DNA of 64,000 nt, taken from NCBI GenBank assembly GCA_022843585.1, contig JALHNJ010000014.1:1-64000 (forward strand), in the 5' to 3' direction. Positions 38,043-48,398 of this stretch are shown here, piece after piece; positions within the stretch are counted from its first letter, which is position 1, and the number at the start of each line of letters is the position of its first letter. The position numbers were made by a program, and so were the translations under genes. Source of the stretch: Chitinophagaceae bacterium. Lineage in GTDB: Bacteria; Bacteroidota; Bacteroidia; Chitinophagales; Chitinophagaceae. The notes under the pieces were generated by a model, which did no database searches, was not told where the DNA came from, and saw only the letters and a program-made list of their open reading frames with translations.

Positions 38043-41000
38043 ATGAGACTAATTTTTTTTGGAGTTGCTATATTCTTTGTATCCAGTATCTATGCACAAG
38101 TTAATTTGCAAAATGGCAGTGCTAATTATGCCATACCAATTTTCTCGTTTAGTGATGCAAAATCGGGATTAAGTACTGGAGTGTCGTTAAGCTATAGCTC
38201 CGGGAATGGTCTTGTGGTTAATAATCAAGCGTCCAATATTGGTCAGAATTGGAGTCTTTCAGCCGGAGGTGCTATTGTTCGTAAGCAAAATGGAGAGCCG
38301 GATGATCAGAACTCAACAAGTTTGTTTCCAACTTATCCATATTCTCAAAGCTATGGATATAATAAAACAATTGCAGCTTGGGCTATTGAAGGGACACCTG
38401 AGGAGGAGGAGTTCGCTCATAATTATATTAATAACTATTATCCTAATGGTTATCTATATTCTGAATTTCCAAATGTTTTTTATGAGCAGGGGCTAGAATC
38501 TTTTGCTATACCAAAAGAACTAGCCTTCATGCCCAGGTTCAGAAATAATTATGATAAAAGGTGGAAACTAAGCCGGAGGGCTCTTGCAGATAAAGAACAG
38601 GATATTTTTATTTACAGTTTTAACGGAGTTTCAGGAGAATTCGTATTGGGGAAGGACGGGAATCCTTTATTATTAAATGATTCTAAAATTATCATTACTA
38701 AGTCAACTAATAATCTTACAGGATTAGGAATTCGTACAAGAATTCATGAGTTCATCATCAAAGATGTAAATGGAATAATTTATAAGTTTTCAGATTATGA
38801 GTTGGCGGAAGTTATGAAGTTGACTCAAATTTCAAGTGAAGGACCTGATGCATTTAAAAAAGTTGTGACAAGTGGAGAGCCTACTGGAAACTATACAATA
38901 CAAAAATGGATTCTTACAGAAATCATTAATCCTATAACACAGGAAAAAGTAATATTTGAATATGATAATTATAGCATTGATGTAATCACTGATAAAATAC
39001 CTTCTTACCAAAATGTGGAAGGACAAAATGTTGAGTCTGTTCAGATTTATGAACAAAGGTCAAGAGGGCAGTTAAAGCGATTGAAAAATATATTGCTCCC
39101 CGATGGACACAAAATTGAATTCTCATATAATACACAAGTAAATCGAATTGATGTCCCGGGGGATTACGTTTTATCTCAGGTAAAAATTCTATATAATGCT
39201 GAAGAAGTAAACACCTTTACCTTAAATCATGGATATTTTCTTAAGAAGGAAATAAAAAATTATACAGATGTAATCAGTGAGAGTGATAAAAGATTTACAA
39301 GACTTAGCCTTAATTCAGTACAAAAATCTGGAAGAGGCCTGAATGAGCCAGCCTATAAATTTGGTTATTTTACGGGGATAGAATCAACTGACCCTAAAGA
39401 TATGGTTCCGCCCTATGATTGTGTAGCTCAGGATCACTGGGGTTTTTACAATAAAAGCAGTATTGTCGATAATAATGTTGTTAGCCCCTATAAAGAAGTT
39501 CTACGGAATCTGATGTTGAATGCATCTTCATATCGTGAGCCTTTGCCTGGAGCTGCCGTATTTGGTCTATTAAAAAGTGTGGAAACTCCTTTTGGCGGGA
39601 AGCTTCTGTTTGAGTATGAACAGAACGAATCCAGGGATACTGATAATCCCCTTCTTACTAAAACAGCTGGTGGTGTACGAGTATTAAATATAACCTCAAC
39701 TGATGGAATAAGTTCAGCCAATAACATTGTTTCTACTTACAATTATAAGTTATCTGATGGAAGCACATCGGGTTGGGGATACGAAACACCTGCTTACCAA
39801 AACCGGCGACAAATTAAAATTTGGAATGCGGGATCAGCGGATGGTTTTACAAAAGAAGGAATTCTTAAGACCGATATTACAAATTCGCTCACAAAATTTT
39901 TTGTAAAAGAAGCAGCTAAGAAATTATTTAAGGCGTTTATAGGTAAAGCTACTATTGCTTCTATGGGAGCCAACCCAGCCGCCGCAATAGCTGCTATGAT
40001 AATTGGCGGACTGATTGACCGGCTATTTGAACTTTTTAATCCTACAGATTATGTTTGGTCAAATACGTATGGTTTTTATTCATATCAATCACAGAATTCT
40101 ATTGGTATAAATTACTCAAGGGTTGAAGTGGTGAATACTTCTATACCAGGAGGTGCTGGTAAAGTTATTTCTGAGTTCACAAGGCCTGTTAATGTGCGTT
40201 CAGAGATTCCGTTATTAACGTTACCCTATAGTTCTAAGGAGCGTTTTGCTTCCTGGAAATATGGTCTTCCATCTAAAACAGTTATAGTAAACCAAAGCGG
40301 CAGCACCGTAAAAGAGATCATTAACAATTACAATGTTGTAGTTAATTCGAATGTAAGCGAAAATCATAAATCCACTAAAGTAGAAGTGGGGATGCCCCAT
40401 TCGGCTGCTGTCTATGCCGCTACGTATAATATCCCGGTCTCTGATTTTATATGGGAGGATTATTATCCAATTTCAGGAAGAGCAGAACTTGCGAGTCTAA
40501 TTGAGAAAAATTATAACTCGACTGGAACATTATCCCAATCGGAAGCTTCAACAACATATAATAACGATTATCTGCCAAAATCAAGTTCAACTACAAAAAG
40601 TAATGGAGATATTATTATTTCTAAAACATATTACACCAACGATTATAACAATATCAGTACTGCTATCCAAGAAATGAAAATTAGAAATATGCTGGCTGTT
40701 CCAATTTCTACCGAAACGTGGTTAACCAAACCTGGAGGGGCAGAGTATTTACTTGATGCAACTATTAACGAGTTTAATGTATTGCCGAATGGCGAAATTA
40801 AAATTAAAAAAATATATAAGCTTGAAACTAAACAGCCTTTGCTAAAATCCTTAATAGGAGAACAATCTCCCACTATACTTGTACGAAATAGCACTTACTT
40901 TAAAGAGCAAGTGAATTTTAATTATGACGCAAATGGAAATTCAACGGAAACCACTACCCCCGAAGGCAAAATAAGTTCCAAGATTTATGACCATAACAAA

Positions 41001-42170
41001 CGCTATGTTACAGCAGAGGTTTCAAATGCTTTGCAAAGTGAATTCGCTTATACTTCATTCGAAACAAGCGAAAAAGGAGGATGGATTTATGGTGACGGAG
41101 GTACTGTTATTGGAGATGCTGTTACAGGAAAAAAATACACTCATTTTTCTTCTTTTGAACTTCCTTTTTTTAAGCGAGTCGTAAATAGTTCTAAAGCTTA
41201 TACGCTTTCGTTTTGGGCAAAAGGATTAGGGGTTGGTGTAACTAATAACAGTTCTAACGTGCTTCCCACAAAAACAGTTTCTCTTACTTTAAATGGATGG
41301 ACCTATTACGAGTATAGCATCAATAATCCAGGGACAGTTATAATTACAAGAGGATATGGTGCTATAGATGAAAGTCAGCCATTAAGCTTTGACGAATTAA
41401 GAATATATCCAAAGGATGCAAGAATGTCAACAATAGCATACGATCCCAAAATTGGAAAAATTACAGAATGTGATGTGAATAACCGACTTCTTTATTACCA
41501 ATACGATGGGTTAGGTAGGTTAAAAATTGTCAGAGATGACAGGAAAAATATTATAAAGATGCTTTGTTATAATTATGCCGGAGAAGTAGAAAATTGTGCA
41601 AGTTCTTTAGCGCCTAACTGGGTTGCAACAGGAAGCATCCGGTGTAAACCATGTGCTGCAAACCCTATATATTTTACCAACATATTACAACGCGAGGAAA
41701 AAGATCTAAATCAACTAAGCGATACCTATAACCAATTACAGTGGATTGACTACAGTACTGATTATTCTTGTCAAAATAATAGTTGGCAGAGTACAGGTAA
41801 TACCAACTGTAATTTAGATTATAACAATCAAAATAATGGTTACCAGGAAGTAGAGCAAATTAATGTTAATCCCTGTAGCTCTTATTATAATACAACTAAC
41901 TGGATAATCGTCTATAATCCTTCTGCCTGCCCTGTAGGTGGTGGTGGAGGAAATGATTGTAACGGCACAAGTTGTAACGGTGATGATAAAAAATGTATCA
42001 ATGGCGTTTGCGAAACAGGTACATGGACAGTTGTATCGGGAACGGTGGCAATGGTCAATGGAGTTAAGCAATGGACCTGTACCTGGAAGTATTGTTTTAG
42101 TGATGGTTCTCATAGTACGTATTCGCAGGTCGTTACCGGATCAAGCCCATGTCTTATAACTTGTTATTAA
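38043..42170 (+). CDS. Secreted YD-repeat/Rhs-like protein, Cys-rich C-terminus
   Basis: Signal peptide; 'YQYDGLGRLKIVRDDRKNIIKMLCYNYAGEV' YD-like repeat; C-terminal Cys-rich segment. Confidence 0.8.
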   Translation: MRLIFFGVAIFFVSSIYAQVNLQNGSANYAIPIFSFSDAKSGLSTGVSLSYSSGNGLVVNNQASNIGQNWSLSAGGAIVRKQNGEPDDQNSTSLFPTYPYSQSYGYNKTIAAWAIEGTPEEEEFAHNYINNYYPNGYLYSEFPNVFYEQGLESFAIPKELAFMPRFRNNYDKRWKLSRRALADKEQDIFIYSFNGVSGEFVLGKDGNPLLLNDSKIIITKSTNNLTGLGIRTRIHEFIIKDVNGIIYKFSDYELAEVMKLTQISSEGPDAFKKVVTSGEPTGNYTIQKWILTEIINPITQEKVIFEYDNYSIDVITDKIPSYQNVEGQNVESVQIYEQRSRGQLKRLKNILLPDGHKIEFSYNTQVNRIDVPGDYVLSQVKILYNAEEVNTFTLNHGYFLKKEIKNYTDVISESDKRFTRLSLNSVQKSGRGLNEPAYKFGYFTGIESTDPKDMVPPYDCVAQDHWGFYNKSSIVDNNVVSPYKEVLRNLMLNASSYREPLPGAAVFGLLKSVETPFGGKLLFEYEQNESRDTDNPLLTKTAGGVRVLNITSTDGISSANNIVSTYNYKLSDGSTSGWGYETPAYQNRRQIKIWNAGSADGFTKEGILKTDITNSLTKFFVKEAAKKLFKAFIGKATIASMGANPAAAIAAMIIGGLIDRLFELFNPTDYVWSNTYGFYSYQSQNSIGINYSRVEVVNTSIPGGAGKVISEFTRPVNVRSEIPLLTLPYSSKERFASWKYGLPSKTVIVNQSGSTVKEIINNYNVVVNSNVSENHKSTKVEVGMPHSAAVYAATYNIPVSDFIWEDYYPISGRAELASLIEKNYNSTGTLSQSEASTTYNNDYLPKSSSTTKSNGDIIISKTYYTNDYNNISTAIQEMKIRNMLAVPISTETWLTKPGGAEYLLDATINEFNVLPNGEIKIKKIYKLETKQPLLKSLIGEQSPTILVRNSTYFKEQVNFNYDANGNSTETTTPEGKISSKIYDHNKRYVTAEVSNALQSEFAYTSFETSEKGGWIYGDGGTVIGDAVTGKKYTHFSSFELPFFKRVVNSSKAYTLSFWAKGLGVGVTNNSSNVLPTKTVSLTLNGWTYYEYSINNPGTVIITRGYGAIDESQPLSFDELRIYPKDARMSTIAYDPKIGKITECDVNNRLLYYQYDGLGRLKIVRDDRKNIIKMLCYNYAGEVENCASSLAPNWVATGSIRCKPCAANPIYFTNILQREEKDLNQLSDTYNQLQWIDYSTDYSCQNNSWQSTGNTNCNLDYNNQNNGYQEVEQINVNPCSSYYNTTNWIIVYNPSACPVGGGGGNDCNGTSCNGDDKKCINGVCETGTWTVVSGTVAMVNGVKQWTCTWKYCFSDGSHSTYSQVVTGSSPCLITCY

Positions 42171-42694
42171 AACTATCTTTTATGCTACAACTATTATTTC
42201 TTTTATCATCAATTTTACCAAGCAGTATTTACTCTTTGCAATTCCAGGATATTTATGGGGTTACTCAGTCGATGAGCCAATTTCAAAATAAAAAAGTACT
42301 ACTTGTAAATATCGCTACCGGAAGCCCGAAAGCCAATCAACTTGCAGAATTGCAATATTTACATCAACAGCACGGCGATAGTCTAGTAATAATTGGATTT
42401 CCAACTAATAGTTTTGGGAATGAAACAAAAACGGATGCTGAAATAAAACTTTTCTGTGAGACGACTTATGGGATAACTTTCATTTTAGCTTCCAAGAAAT
42501 CAGTTAAAGGATCGGACATTCAGCCTGTTTACAATTGGTTGACTAGTATGAGTGAAAATGGTTCATTGGGTGATCCTGTAAGAGGGGATTTTCAAAAATT
42601 CCTAATTAGTAAAGATGGAGAATTAGTCGGATTCTTCTCAGGATCAACCAAGCCCACTGATCCACTTATCATCAATGCAATAACAGGAAATTAA
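42149..42694 (+). CDS. Glutathione-peroxidase-like protein lacking the peroxidatic Cys
   Basis: 'VLLVNIATGSPKANQLAELQYLHQQHGDSLVIIGFPTNSFGNETKTDAEIKLFCETTYGITF' aligns by eye to GPx 'NVASKCG..' with Cys to Ser. Confidence 0.7.
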   Translation: MSYNLLLKLSFMLQLLFLLSSILPSSIYSLQFQDIYGVTQSMSQFQNKKVLLVNIATGSPKANQLAELQYLHQQHGDSLVIIGFPTNSFGNETKTDAEIKLFCETTYGITFILASKKSVKGSDIQPVYNWLTSMSENGSLGDPVRGDFQKFLISKDGELVGFFSGSTKPTDPLIINAITGN

Positions 42695-42713
42695 TGGAAT
42701 TAAAAGATATTTT

Positions 42714-45700
42714 ATGATGCAGTATAGAAGATTTATTTTGATAACAGTATTTCTGCTTACACTTAACATGTCGTTGTTTTCACAGGCACCTGATCCCTAT
42801 CCAGCCGGAAGCAAGATCAATTATGTGAGGGTCTGGGAATCCAATGTGCCTGAAAAAAGCGGTACCGCATTGATGAACCGTCCTATGGAAGATGTGACCC
42901 AGGCTACTCAATATTTTGATGGTTTAGGAAGAACCATTCAGACCGTCGTAAAAAAAGGTTCATTGATCAAAAACCCCAATAATCCTAATAATGAAATTAT
43001 TGCTGATCTTGTAAACTCAAATACCTACGATAAACTTGGAAGACAACAATTTCAATACCTGCCTTTTGTGGCCAATGCTACTAATGGCAATACAAATATT
43101 GATAATGGGGGGTTGAAGATGAATCCTTTTCAACAGCAGGCTGTATTTATGCAGACCCAGCTTCCAGGTGAAAGTTATTTCTATAACAAGAATGAATTTG
43201 AATCTTCGCCACTAAGCAGGGTTACAAAATCAATGGGTGCAGGAACAAGTTGGGTGGGCAGTAACAGAGGGGTTGAGTTACAAAATTCCTATAATACTTT
43301 TGGTGAGGATGTAAGGGTTTGGAATATTGATTTTGCCACCGGTTCGGTACCATATATTGTCAGTACAATTGTTACATATCCCGAAGGTAAATTATCAAAA
43401 TCCATAATGATTGATGAAAAGGGAAAGAGGTTATATACTTATACTGATTTTGATGGTAAAGTAATTTTGAAAAAAGTACAGCAGGAGGAAACTGGTCCTG
43501 GGTTAGACGAATATGGTCATGCCGGATGGCTTTGTACCTATTATGTATATGATGACTTAGGCCAACTAAGAAGCACCATAACGCCTAAAGCTGTAAAATA
43601 TCTTCTGAACAATTCGTGGGTGTTTGCTAGTAATGATGTATACCAGGAATTATGTTTCTGGTATGAGTTTGATGAAAGAGGAAGGGCAATTGTAAAACAC
43701 ACTGCAGGCGGAGGGAAAATATTTTTAGTATATGATAATAAGGATAGACTAGTATTATCGCAGGACGAAAACCAACGGAACCGGAGTTCCAAACAATGGG
43801 CATTTTATTTATATGATAATTTGGATAGAACAGTTGCCACAGGTCTTTATGATAATAGTGCCACCAGAGATGTAATGGCAGAATATGTAAAGAATTTAAA
43901 CAATGGAACCGTATCAATAAATGTATACACAGGCGCCAACGAATCTTTGAAAGTAGATAATCCTGTAGCAGGGTCTTCCGGATATTGTAATAGTTGTGCC
44001 AACACTGTTATTAACTCAATCAACTATTTTGATGATTATAGTTATACCGGAGCAAAAACATTTAATAGCAATTTTAATTTTGCCTCCACTTCTAATCCAT
44101 ATGTTGAAAATACTGTACAATCACTAAGGGTAATAGGGTTTAGTACGGGTGTTAAAACCAGGGTTATAAACGAAAATCATGATGACAATAATCCCAACAA
44201 TGATTTATTTCTTGTTTCTACAGTTTATTATGATGATAAAGGAAGGACGGTGCAGGGCTTAACTGATAATATCAAAAATGCTGTTGATTATTCCACTATA
44301 CAATACGATTTTTCGGGTAAAACCTTAAGTGTTTGCGACAGACATACCATGCCGGGAACATCAGTTACCAACTTTCAAACTATTAGCAAGTATGAGTATG
44401 ATAAACTTTCCCGGTTGACAGTGCTATCCAAACAGTATGCAAGTCTCGGTTATAAAAAGCTGGCCGAATATAGTTATGATGAATTGGGGAGAGTAAAAGT
44501 GAAGAAACTTTCTCCTGATTATAATTCTGGGACCGGAATTGAAAGTTTCCGGTACGACTATAATGTACGTGGCTGGTTGGAGGGGATTAATAAAGATTAT
44601 GTATTAGCTAATACATCCCTTAATCAATGGGATCATTTTTTTGGTATGTATATGGGCTATGATAACCGTGACAATAAATTTACAGATGCTCAGTACAATG
44701 GAAATCTTACAGGTGCTATCTGGAAAACACAGGGAGATAATATGCCGAGACGATATGATTATACATATGACAATGCAAATCGATTTGTAAAAGCTTTGTT
44801 TGTACAAAAAGAAAAGCCTACCGATGCCAATTGGAATAATACCAAAATGGATTTTTCAGTTACGGAAATAGTTTATGATGAAAATAATAACCTGAAACAG
44901 ATGTTTCAGAAAGGTATTATACCGGGTAATAATTCACCAGTTTATATAGATAAGCTGGTATATGATTATAAACAAGTGTCAGGGGGAGAATGGAGCAACC
45001 AGTTGCGTCGTGTATTTGATCAGACCACTGATCTAACAGTTAATAATAATGGCAGCCTGGGAGATTTTAAAGATGAAAGCTATGGCACTAATGGCGAGGA
45101 TTATGTTTTTGATGCCAATGGCAACCTGGTAAAAGATAATAATAAAAAAATCCGAATAAGTGGGGCAAATGGGGTGATATATAATTTTATGGATAAACCT
45201 CAAAAAATTACCATCGAGAACAAGAGTATAACGGAGTTTATTTTTGATGCTTCGGGAAATAAATTAGGTAAGAAGGTTACCTATACAGCTAGTAGCACTT
45301 CTAAAACCACCTGGTATATGGGAGATTTTGTTTATGAAGAAAGTAATGCCCAGGTAAACTTGGTCATGATATTACATGAAGAAGGCAGGATTAGAGTTTA
45401 TCAACCGCTTGTAAATGCGAGAATAACGCAGGGTGGAAATTTTGATTTGCCGGATAACAAGAAAGGAGTGTTTGAATTTTTTGTAAAAGATAATCTGGAA
45501 AATACAAGGATGGTGTTGACCGAAGAATTTCATTCGGAGTTCAACAATTGCACTATGGAATCTGCTAATGCATTTTATGAAGAAAGGATGTTTGGCCAGG
45601 TGGATGCAAATGGGAACCCGGTTGGTGGAGTTAATGAAGTTGTAATGAGCCGAAAAGCAAGGCAAACAGTTGCTGCAGGATGGAATGCCAATACCAGTGC

Positions 45701-47366
45701 TACTGTAAGTGGTTTGGCACAGGGAGATAAAAAAGTTGGCCCTAATATTATATTGAAAGTAATGGCGGGTGATAATATAACTGCTAAAACAGATTATTAT
45801 TATACAGGTACCCCGGTTAATTCTGGCAATAATGATTTGTTTAGTCCCTTACTTACAACATTGCTTAGTGCCTTAAGTACTACTGCACCCACCGGGGGCT
45901 TACATGGAAGTGCAGGGAATATTACTACTAATTATGGTATAAATCCCGGCGAATTAGGAACATTTCTAAATAATCAAAACAGTGGTGGCAATGCAACCCC
46001 GCAGGCCTATATGAATGTCATGTTCTTTGATGAGAATTTTAACTTTGTACCATATGATAATGTAACAGGACTTGGCAGTTATGCGTGGAGAGTAGCTGCA
46101 CCGGGAGATGGACAGAGTATACCTCTGCAGCTATTAAAAGCTCCAAAGAATGGCTATGCATTTGTGTACCTGAGTAATGTGAGCCAGCTCGCGGTTTACT
46201 TTGATAATTTTGAAGTAACTCATGTACGGGGAAGGATCACTGAAGAGAATGCTTATTATCCTTATGGGTTAAAAATAAAAGGCCTTAGTGCAAAAGCATT
46301 TGACAAAGGAGAAAACAAGTACGGTTACCAGGGAAGTTTTAGTGAAGAACTAGAAGAAACGGGATGGGATGAGTTTGGTCTGCGAATGTATGATCCGCAG
46401 ATTGGAAATTGGACAGCGATTGATCCGTACGATGAGTTTGCAAGTCCCTATTTAGGCATGGGGGCAAATCCAATAAATCTTGTTGATCCTTCCGGGGGTT
46501 CGGTTTGGGATGTACTTGGAACCGCTTTAACCGACAACTGGGTTGGAACAGCAGTTGGTGCAATATCTGGGGCAACACTAGGCTACTTTGTCTCGAAAAA
46601 TGCTGGGCAATCTTCGCAAACATTAAATACAACAATGGGATTTTTTGGTGGAGCAATTTTAGGTAATTTAACCCAGTCCTTAGGATATAGTTTATGGGAT
46701 ATAGCTTCTGATGGGACTAGTGTTGTTCAATTATTAAATAGTACTCAACATAATGCAATGCCTAATTTTGAAACTCCAAAGAAAAACTTGCCTAAGGATT
46801 TGGATGTTTATCTTGACGACAAGGCTCCTGTAAAAGCTGGGGTAATTAAATTTGTACGATATCAAGAATATGAAAATAAAAAATTTCCTGACCGTGGTGG
46901 AGTTGACATATTGATTACATATCATAATTTTGAGAGTTCTTATTCCGATTTCCAATGGATTCAAAATATTACAACCAATTCAAGAGAAGGACAGCAACCC
47001 GGTCCTTATCCTGATAAACTTGTTTATAATGACCCAAATGTTCCTAATGGTCCTCAAGAAGATTATCTACCTTTTTATTTTAAAATGGATCAAAATCCTT
47101 CACACACCAATGGCCCAGGCTTTACATATAGGTTTCAAGATGGCCCCAATAGATCTAAAAGCATTAAGAATATATATTTCGAAGCGGAGCTAACTTTAGT
47201 AGCAAAATATAATTCAGGCGCCTACAAAAGGCTAATTACTATTAAATATGGGTTTATGGTAAATTCAAATGGAGAGGTTGGGATCAAAGATCCCTCTGTA
47301 GTATCTCCTTCATCATTTACCTTAAAAACAGTTTTGCAGGCAAATAAAGGAGGTATATCAAATTAA
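42714..47366 (+). CDS. RHS repeat-associated core protein (DUF6443-like N-terminus) with variable C-terminal domain
   Basis: 'ATQYFDGLGRTIQTVVKKGS', many YD repeats, core 'YYPYGLKIKGLSAKAF..YGYQGSFSEELEETGWDEFGLRMYDPQIGNWTAIDPYDEFASPYLGMGANPINLVDPSG'. Confidence 0.92.
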   Translation: MMQYRRFILITVFLLTLNMSLFSQAPDPYPAGSKINYVRVWESNVPEKSGTALMNRPMEDVTQATQYFDGLGRTIQTVVKKGSLIKNPNNPNNEIIADLVNSNTYDKLGRQQFQYLPFVANATNGNTNIDNGGLKMNPFQQQAVFMQTQLPGESYFYNKNEFESSPLSRVTKSMGAGTSWVGSNRGVELQNSYNTFGEDVRVWNIDFATGSVPYIVSTIVTYPEGKLSKSIMIDEKGKRLYTYTDFDGKVILKKVQQEETGPGLDEYGHAGWLCTYYVYDDLGQLRSTITPKAVKYLLNNSWVFASNDVYQELCFWYEFDERGRAIVKHTAGGGKIFLVYDNKDRLVLSQDENQRNRSSKQWAFYLYDNLDRTVATGLYDNSATRDVMAEYVKNLNNGTVSINVYTGANESLKVDNPVAGSSGYCNSCANTVINSINYFDDYSYTGAKTFNSNFNFASTSNPYVENTVQSLRVIGFSTGVKTRVINENHDDNNPNNDLFLVSTVYYDDKGRTVQGLTDNIKNAVDYSTIQYDFSGKTLSVCDRHTMPGTSVTNFQTISKYEYDKLSRLTVLSKQYASLGYKKLAEYSYDELGRVKVKKLSPDYNSGTGIESFRYDYNVRGWLEGINKDYVLANTSLNQWDHFFGMYMGYDNRDNKFTDAQYNGNLTGAIWKTQGDNMPRRYDYTYDNANRFVKALFVQKEKPTDANWNNTKMDFSVTEIVYDENNNLKQMFQKGIIPGNNSPVYIDKLVYDYKQVSGGEWSNQLRRVFDQTTDLTVNNNGSLGDFKDESYGTNGEDYVFDANGNLVKDNNKKIRISGANGVIYNFMDKPQKITIENKSITEFIFDASGNKLGKKVTYTASSTSKTTWYMGDFVYEESNAQVNLVMILHEEGRIRVYQPLVNARITQGGNFDLPDNKKGVFEFFVKDNLENTRMVLTEEFHSEFNNCTMESANAFYEERMFGQVDANGNPVGGVNEVVMSRKARQTVAAGWNANTSATVSGLAQGDKKVGPNIILKVMAGDNITAKTDYYYTGTPVNSGNNDLFSPLLTTLLSALSTTAPTGGLHGSAGNITTNYGINPGELGTFLNNQNSGGNATPQAYMNVMFFDENFNFVPYDNVTGLGSYAWRVAAPGDGQSIPLQLLKAPKNGYAFVYLSNVSQLAVYFDNFEVTHVRGRITEENAYYPYGLKIKGLSAKAFDKGENKYGYQGSFSEELEETGWDEFGLRMYDPQIGNWTAIDPYDEFASPYLGMGANPINLVDPSGGSVWDVLGTALTDNWVGTAVGAISGATLGYFVSKNAGQSSQTLNTTMGFFGGAILGNLTQSLGYSLWDIASDGTSVVQLLNSTQHNAMPNFETPKKNLPKDLDVYLDDKAPVKAGVIKFVRYQEYENKKFPDRGGVDILITYHNFESSYSDFQWIQNITTNSREGQQPGPYPDKLVYNDPNVPNGPQEDYLPFYFKMDQNPSHTNGPGFTYRFQDGPNRSKSIKNIYFEAELTLVAKYNSGAYKRLITIKYGFMVNSNGEVGIKDPSVVSPSSFTLKTVLQANKGGISN

Positions 47367-47378
47367 CAATTTTAACTT

Positions 47379-47849
47379 ATGCAAAGAAAATTCAATAATA
47401 TTCAACTGCAAAGAGCTATTCTATTGTGTTTTGTGTCTTTTATTTTTATTTCAACTTCGGCTCAAGATTTAAAAGAAAAAAATCATAAATATATAGAAAT
47501 AGAATCAGGGTTGATTGCAAATAAGATGATTCCAAAAATAATTTTTTATCTACCACAATCATATGATACTACAACTTTAGATTGGATTTATTTTTTTGAA
47601 GTGGATACAGTGACATTTAATTGTCTACAGAAACTAATTGCAAATAAATTATCAAAACAGGTCGCTCAAAAAGATAAATATTTCCTTTTCAGTATCAAGA
47701 GTCAAGACCTTGACGAGGATTTTTTTTCGACTGACAAAAAAACCACAATAGAAATATTTGATAAAATTTTAAGATTATTGCATGGCTATAGGAATTTACA
47801 ACTAGTTAAAAAGGTCTTTGAGGATACTAAAATGAGATTCTATAAATGA
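47379..47849 (+). CDS. Hypothetical protein, candidate immunity protein for upstream Rhs
   Basis: Immediately follows Rhs gene. Confidence 0.45.
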   Translation: MQRKFNNIQLQRAILLCFVSFIFISTSAQDLKEKNHKYIEIESGLIANKMIPKIIFYLPQSYDTTTLDWIYFFEVDTVTFNCLQKLIANKLSKQVAQKDKYFLFSIKSQDLDEDFFSTDKKTTIEIFDKILRLLHGYRNLQLVKKVFEDTKMRFYK

Positions 47850-47882
47850 ATTATAATCCGAAATATTCAAGAGTAAGGACTA

Positions 47883-48386
47883 TTGGATTGGGTGAACAAC
47901 AACTCGCAGAAAGGAGAAGATGATGAAGAAGAGTGGTCTTCCTTAATTTTTGAAATTGATTTTGAAGGAAACAAATATTATGGATATACTGATGCGGTAC
48001 AATGGTATGATAGTCGTCATAGGTGGCGCAAATCTCCTGGTTTGCTAGGGAAGGATCATCATCCTTTGCCCAAAAAAGGGAAATTGGTAGGCGTAATACA
48101 TTTACACTGGAAGGGATCTGAAAGACTAGACAAAAGAAATGAAGGGTTTAGTGCGAGAGATAAACGAGATCATACCGAATTTACTGACAAATACTTTTAT
48201 GTGTTGGGGGCAAAAGGTGTGCTTTTGGGGAAAAGCCCCAATAATACAATTAACCCTAATGATCCTGAATTACCCCGGCCTTTACTTGATAATGGTTATA
48301 CTCCTAAGCCTAAAATCCTAATTGCCGCTAACCCAACTCAACTTAAACCATGTTTTATTCCTGCGATAATTAAAGTTTTTAAATAA
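47883..48386 (+). CDS. Orphan Rhs C-terminal toxin-domain fragment (DUF4329-like)
   Basis: 'DWVNNNSQKGEDDEEEW' resembles Rhs-CT entry sequence; 'GVIHLHWKG....GFSARDKRDHTEFTDKYFYVLG' HxH..S..D pattern. Confidence 0.5.
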   Translation: MDWVNNNSQKGEDDEEEWSSLIFEIDFEGNKYYGYTDAVQWYDSRHRWRKSPGLLGKDHHPLPKKGKLVGVIHLHWKGSERLDKRNEGFSARDKRDHTEFTDKYFYVLGAKGVLLGKSPNNTINPNDPELPRPLLDNGYTPKPKILIAANPTQLKPCFIPAIIKVFK

Positions 48387-48398
48387 GAAAAAAATAAA

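Noticed and set aside
42714-47366. Internal direct repeats of the Rhs gene as a separate repeat element
   Set aside because: They are the normal YD repeats of the encoded protein.
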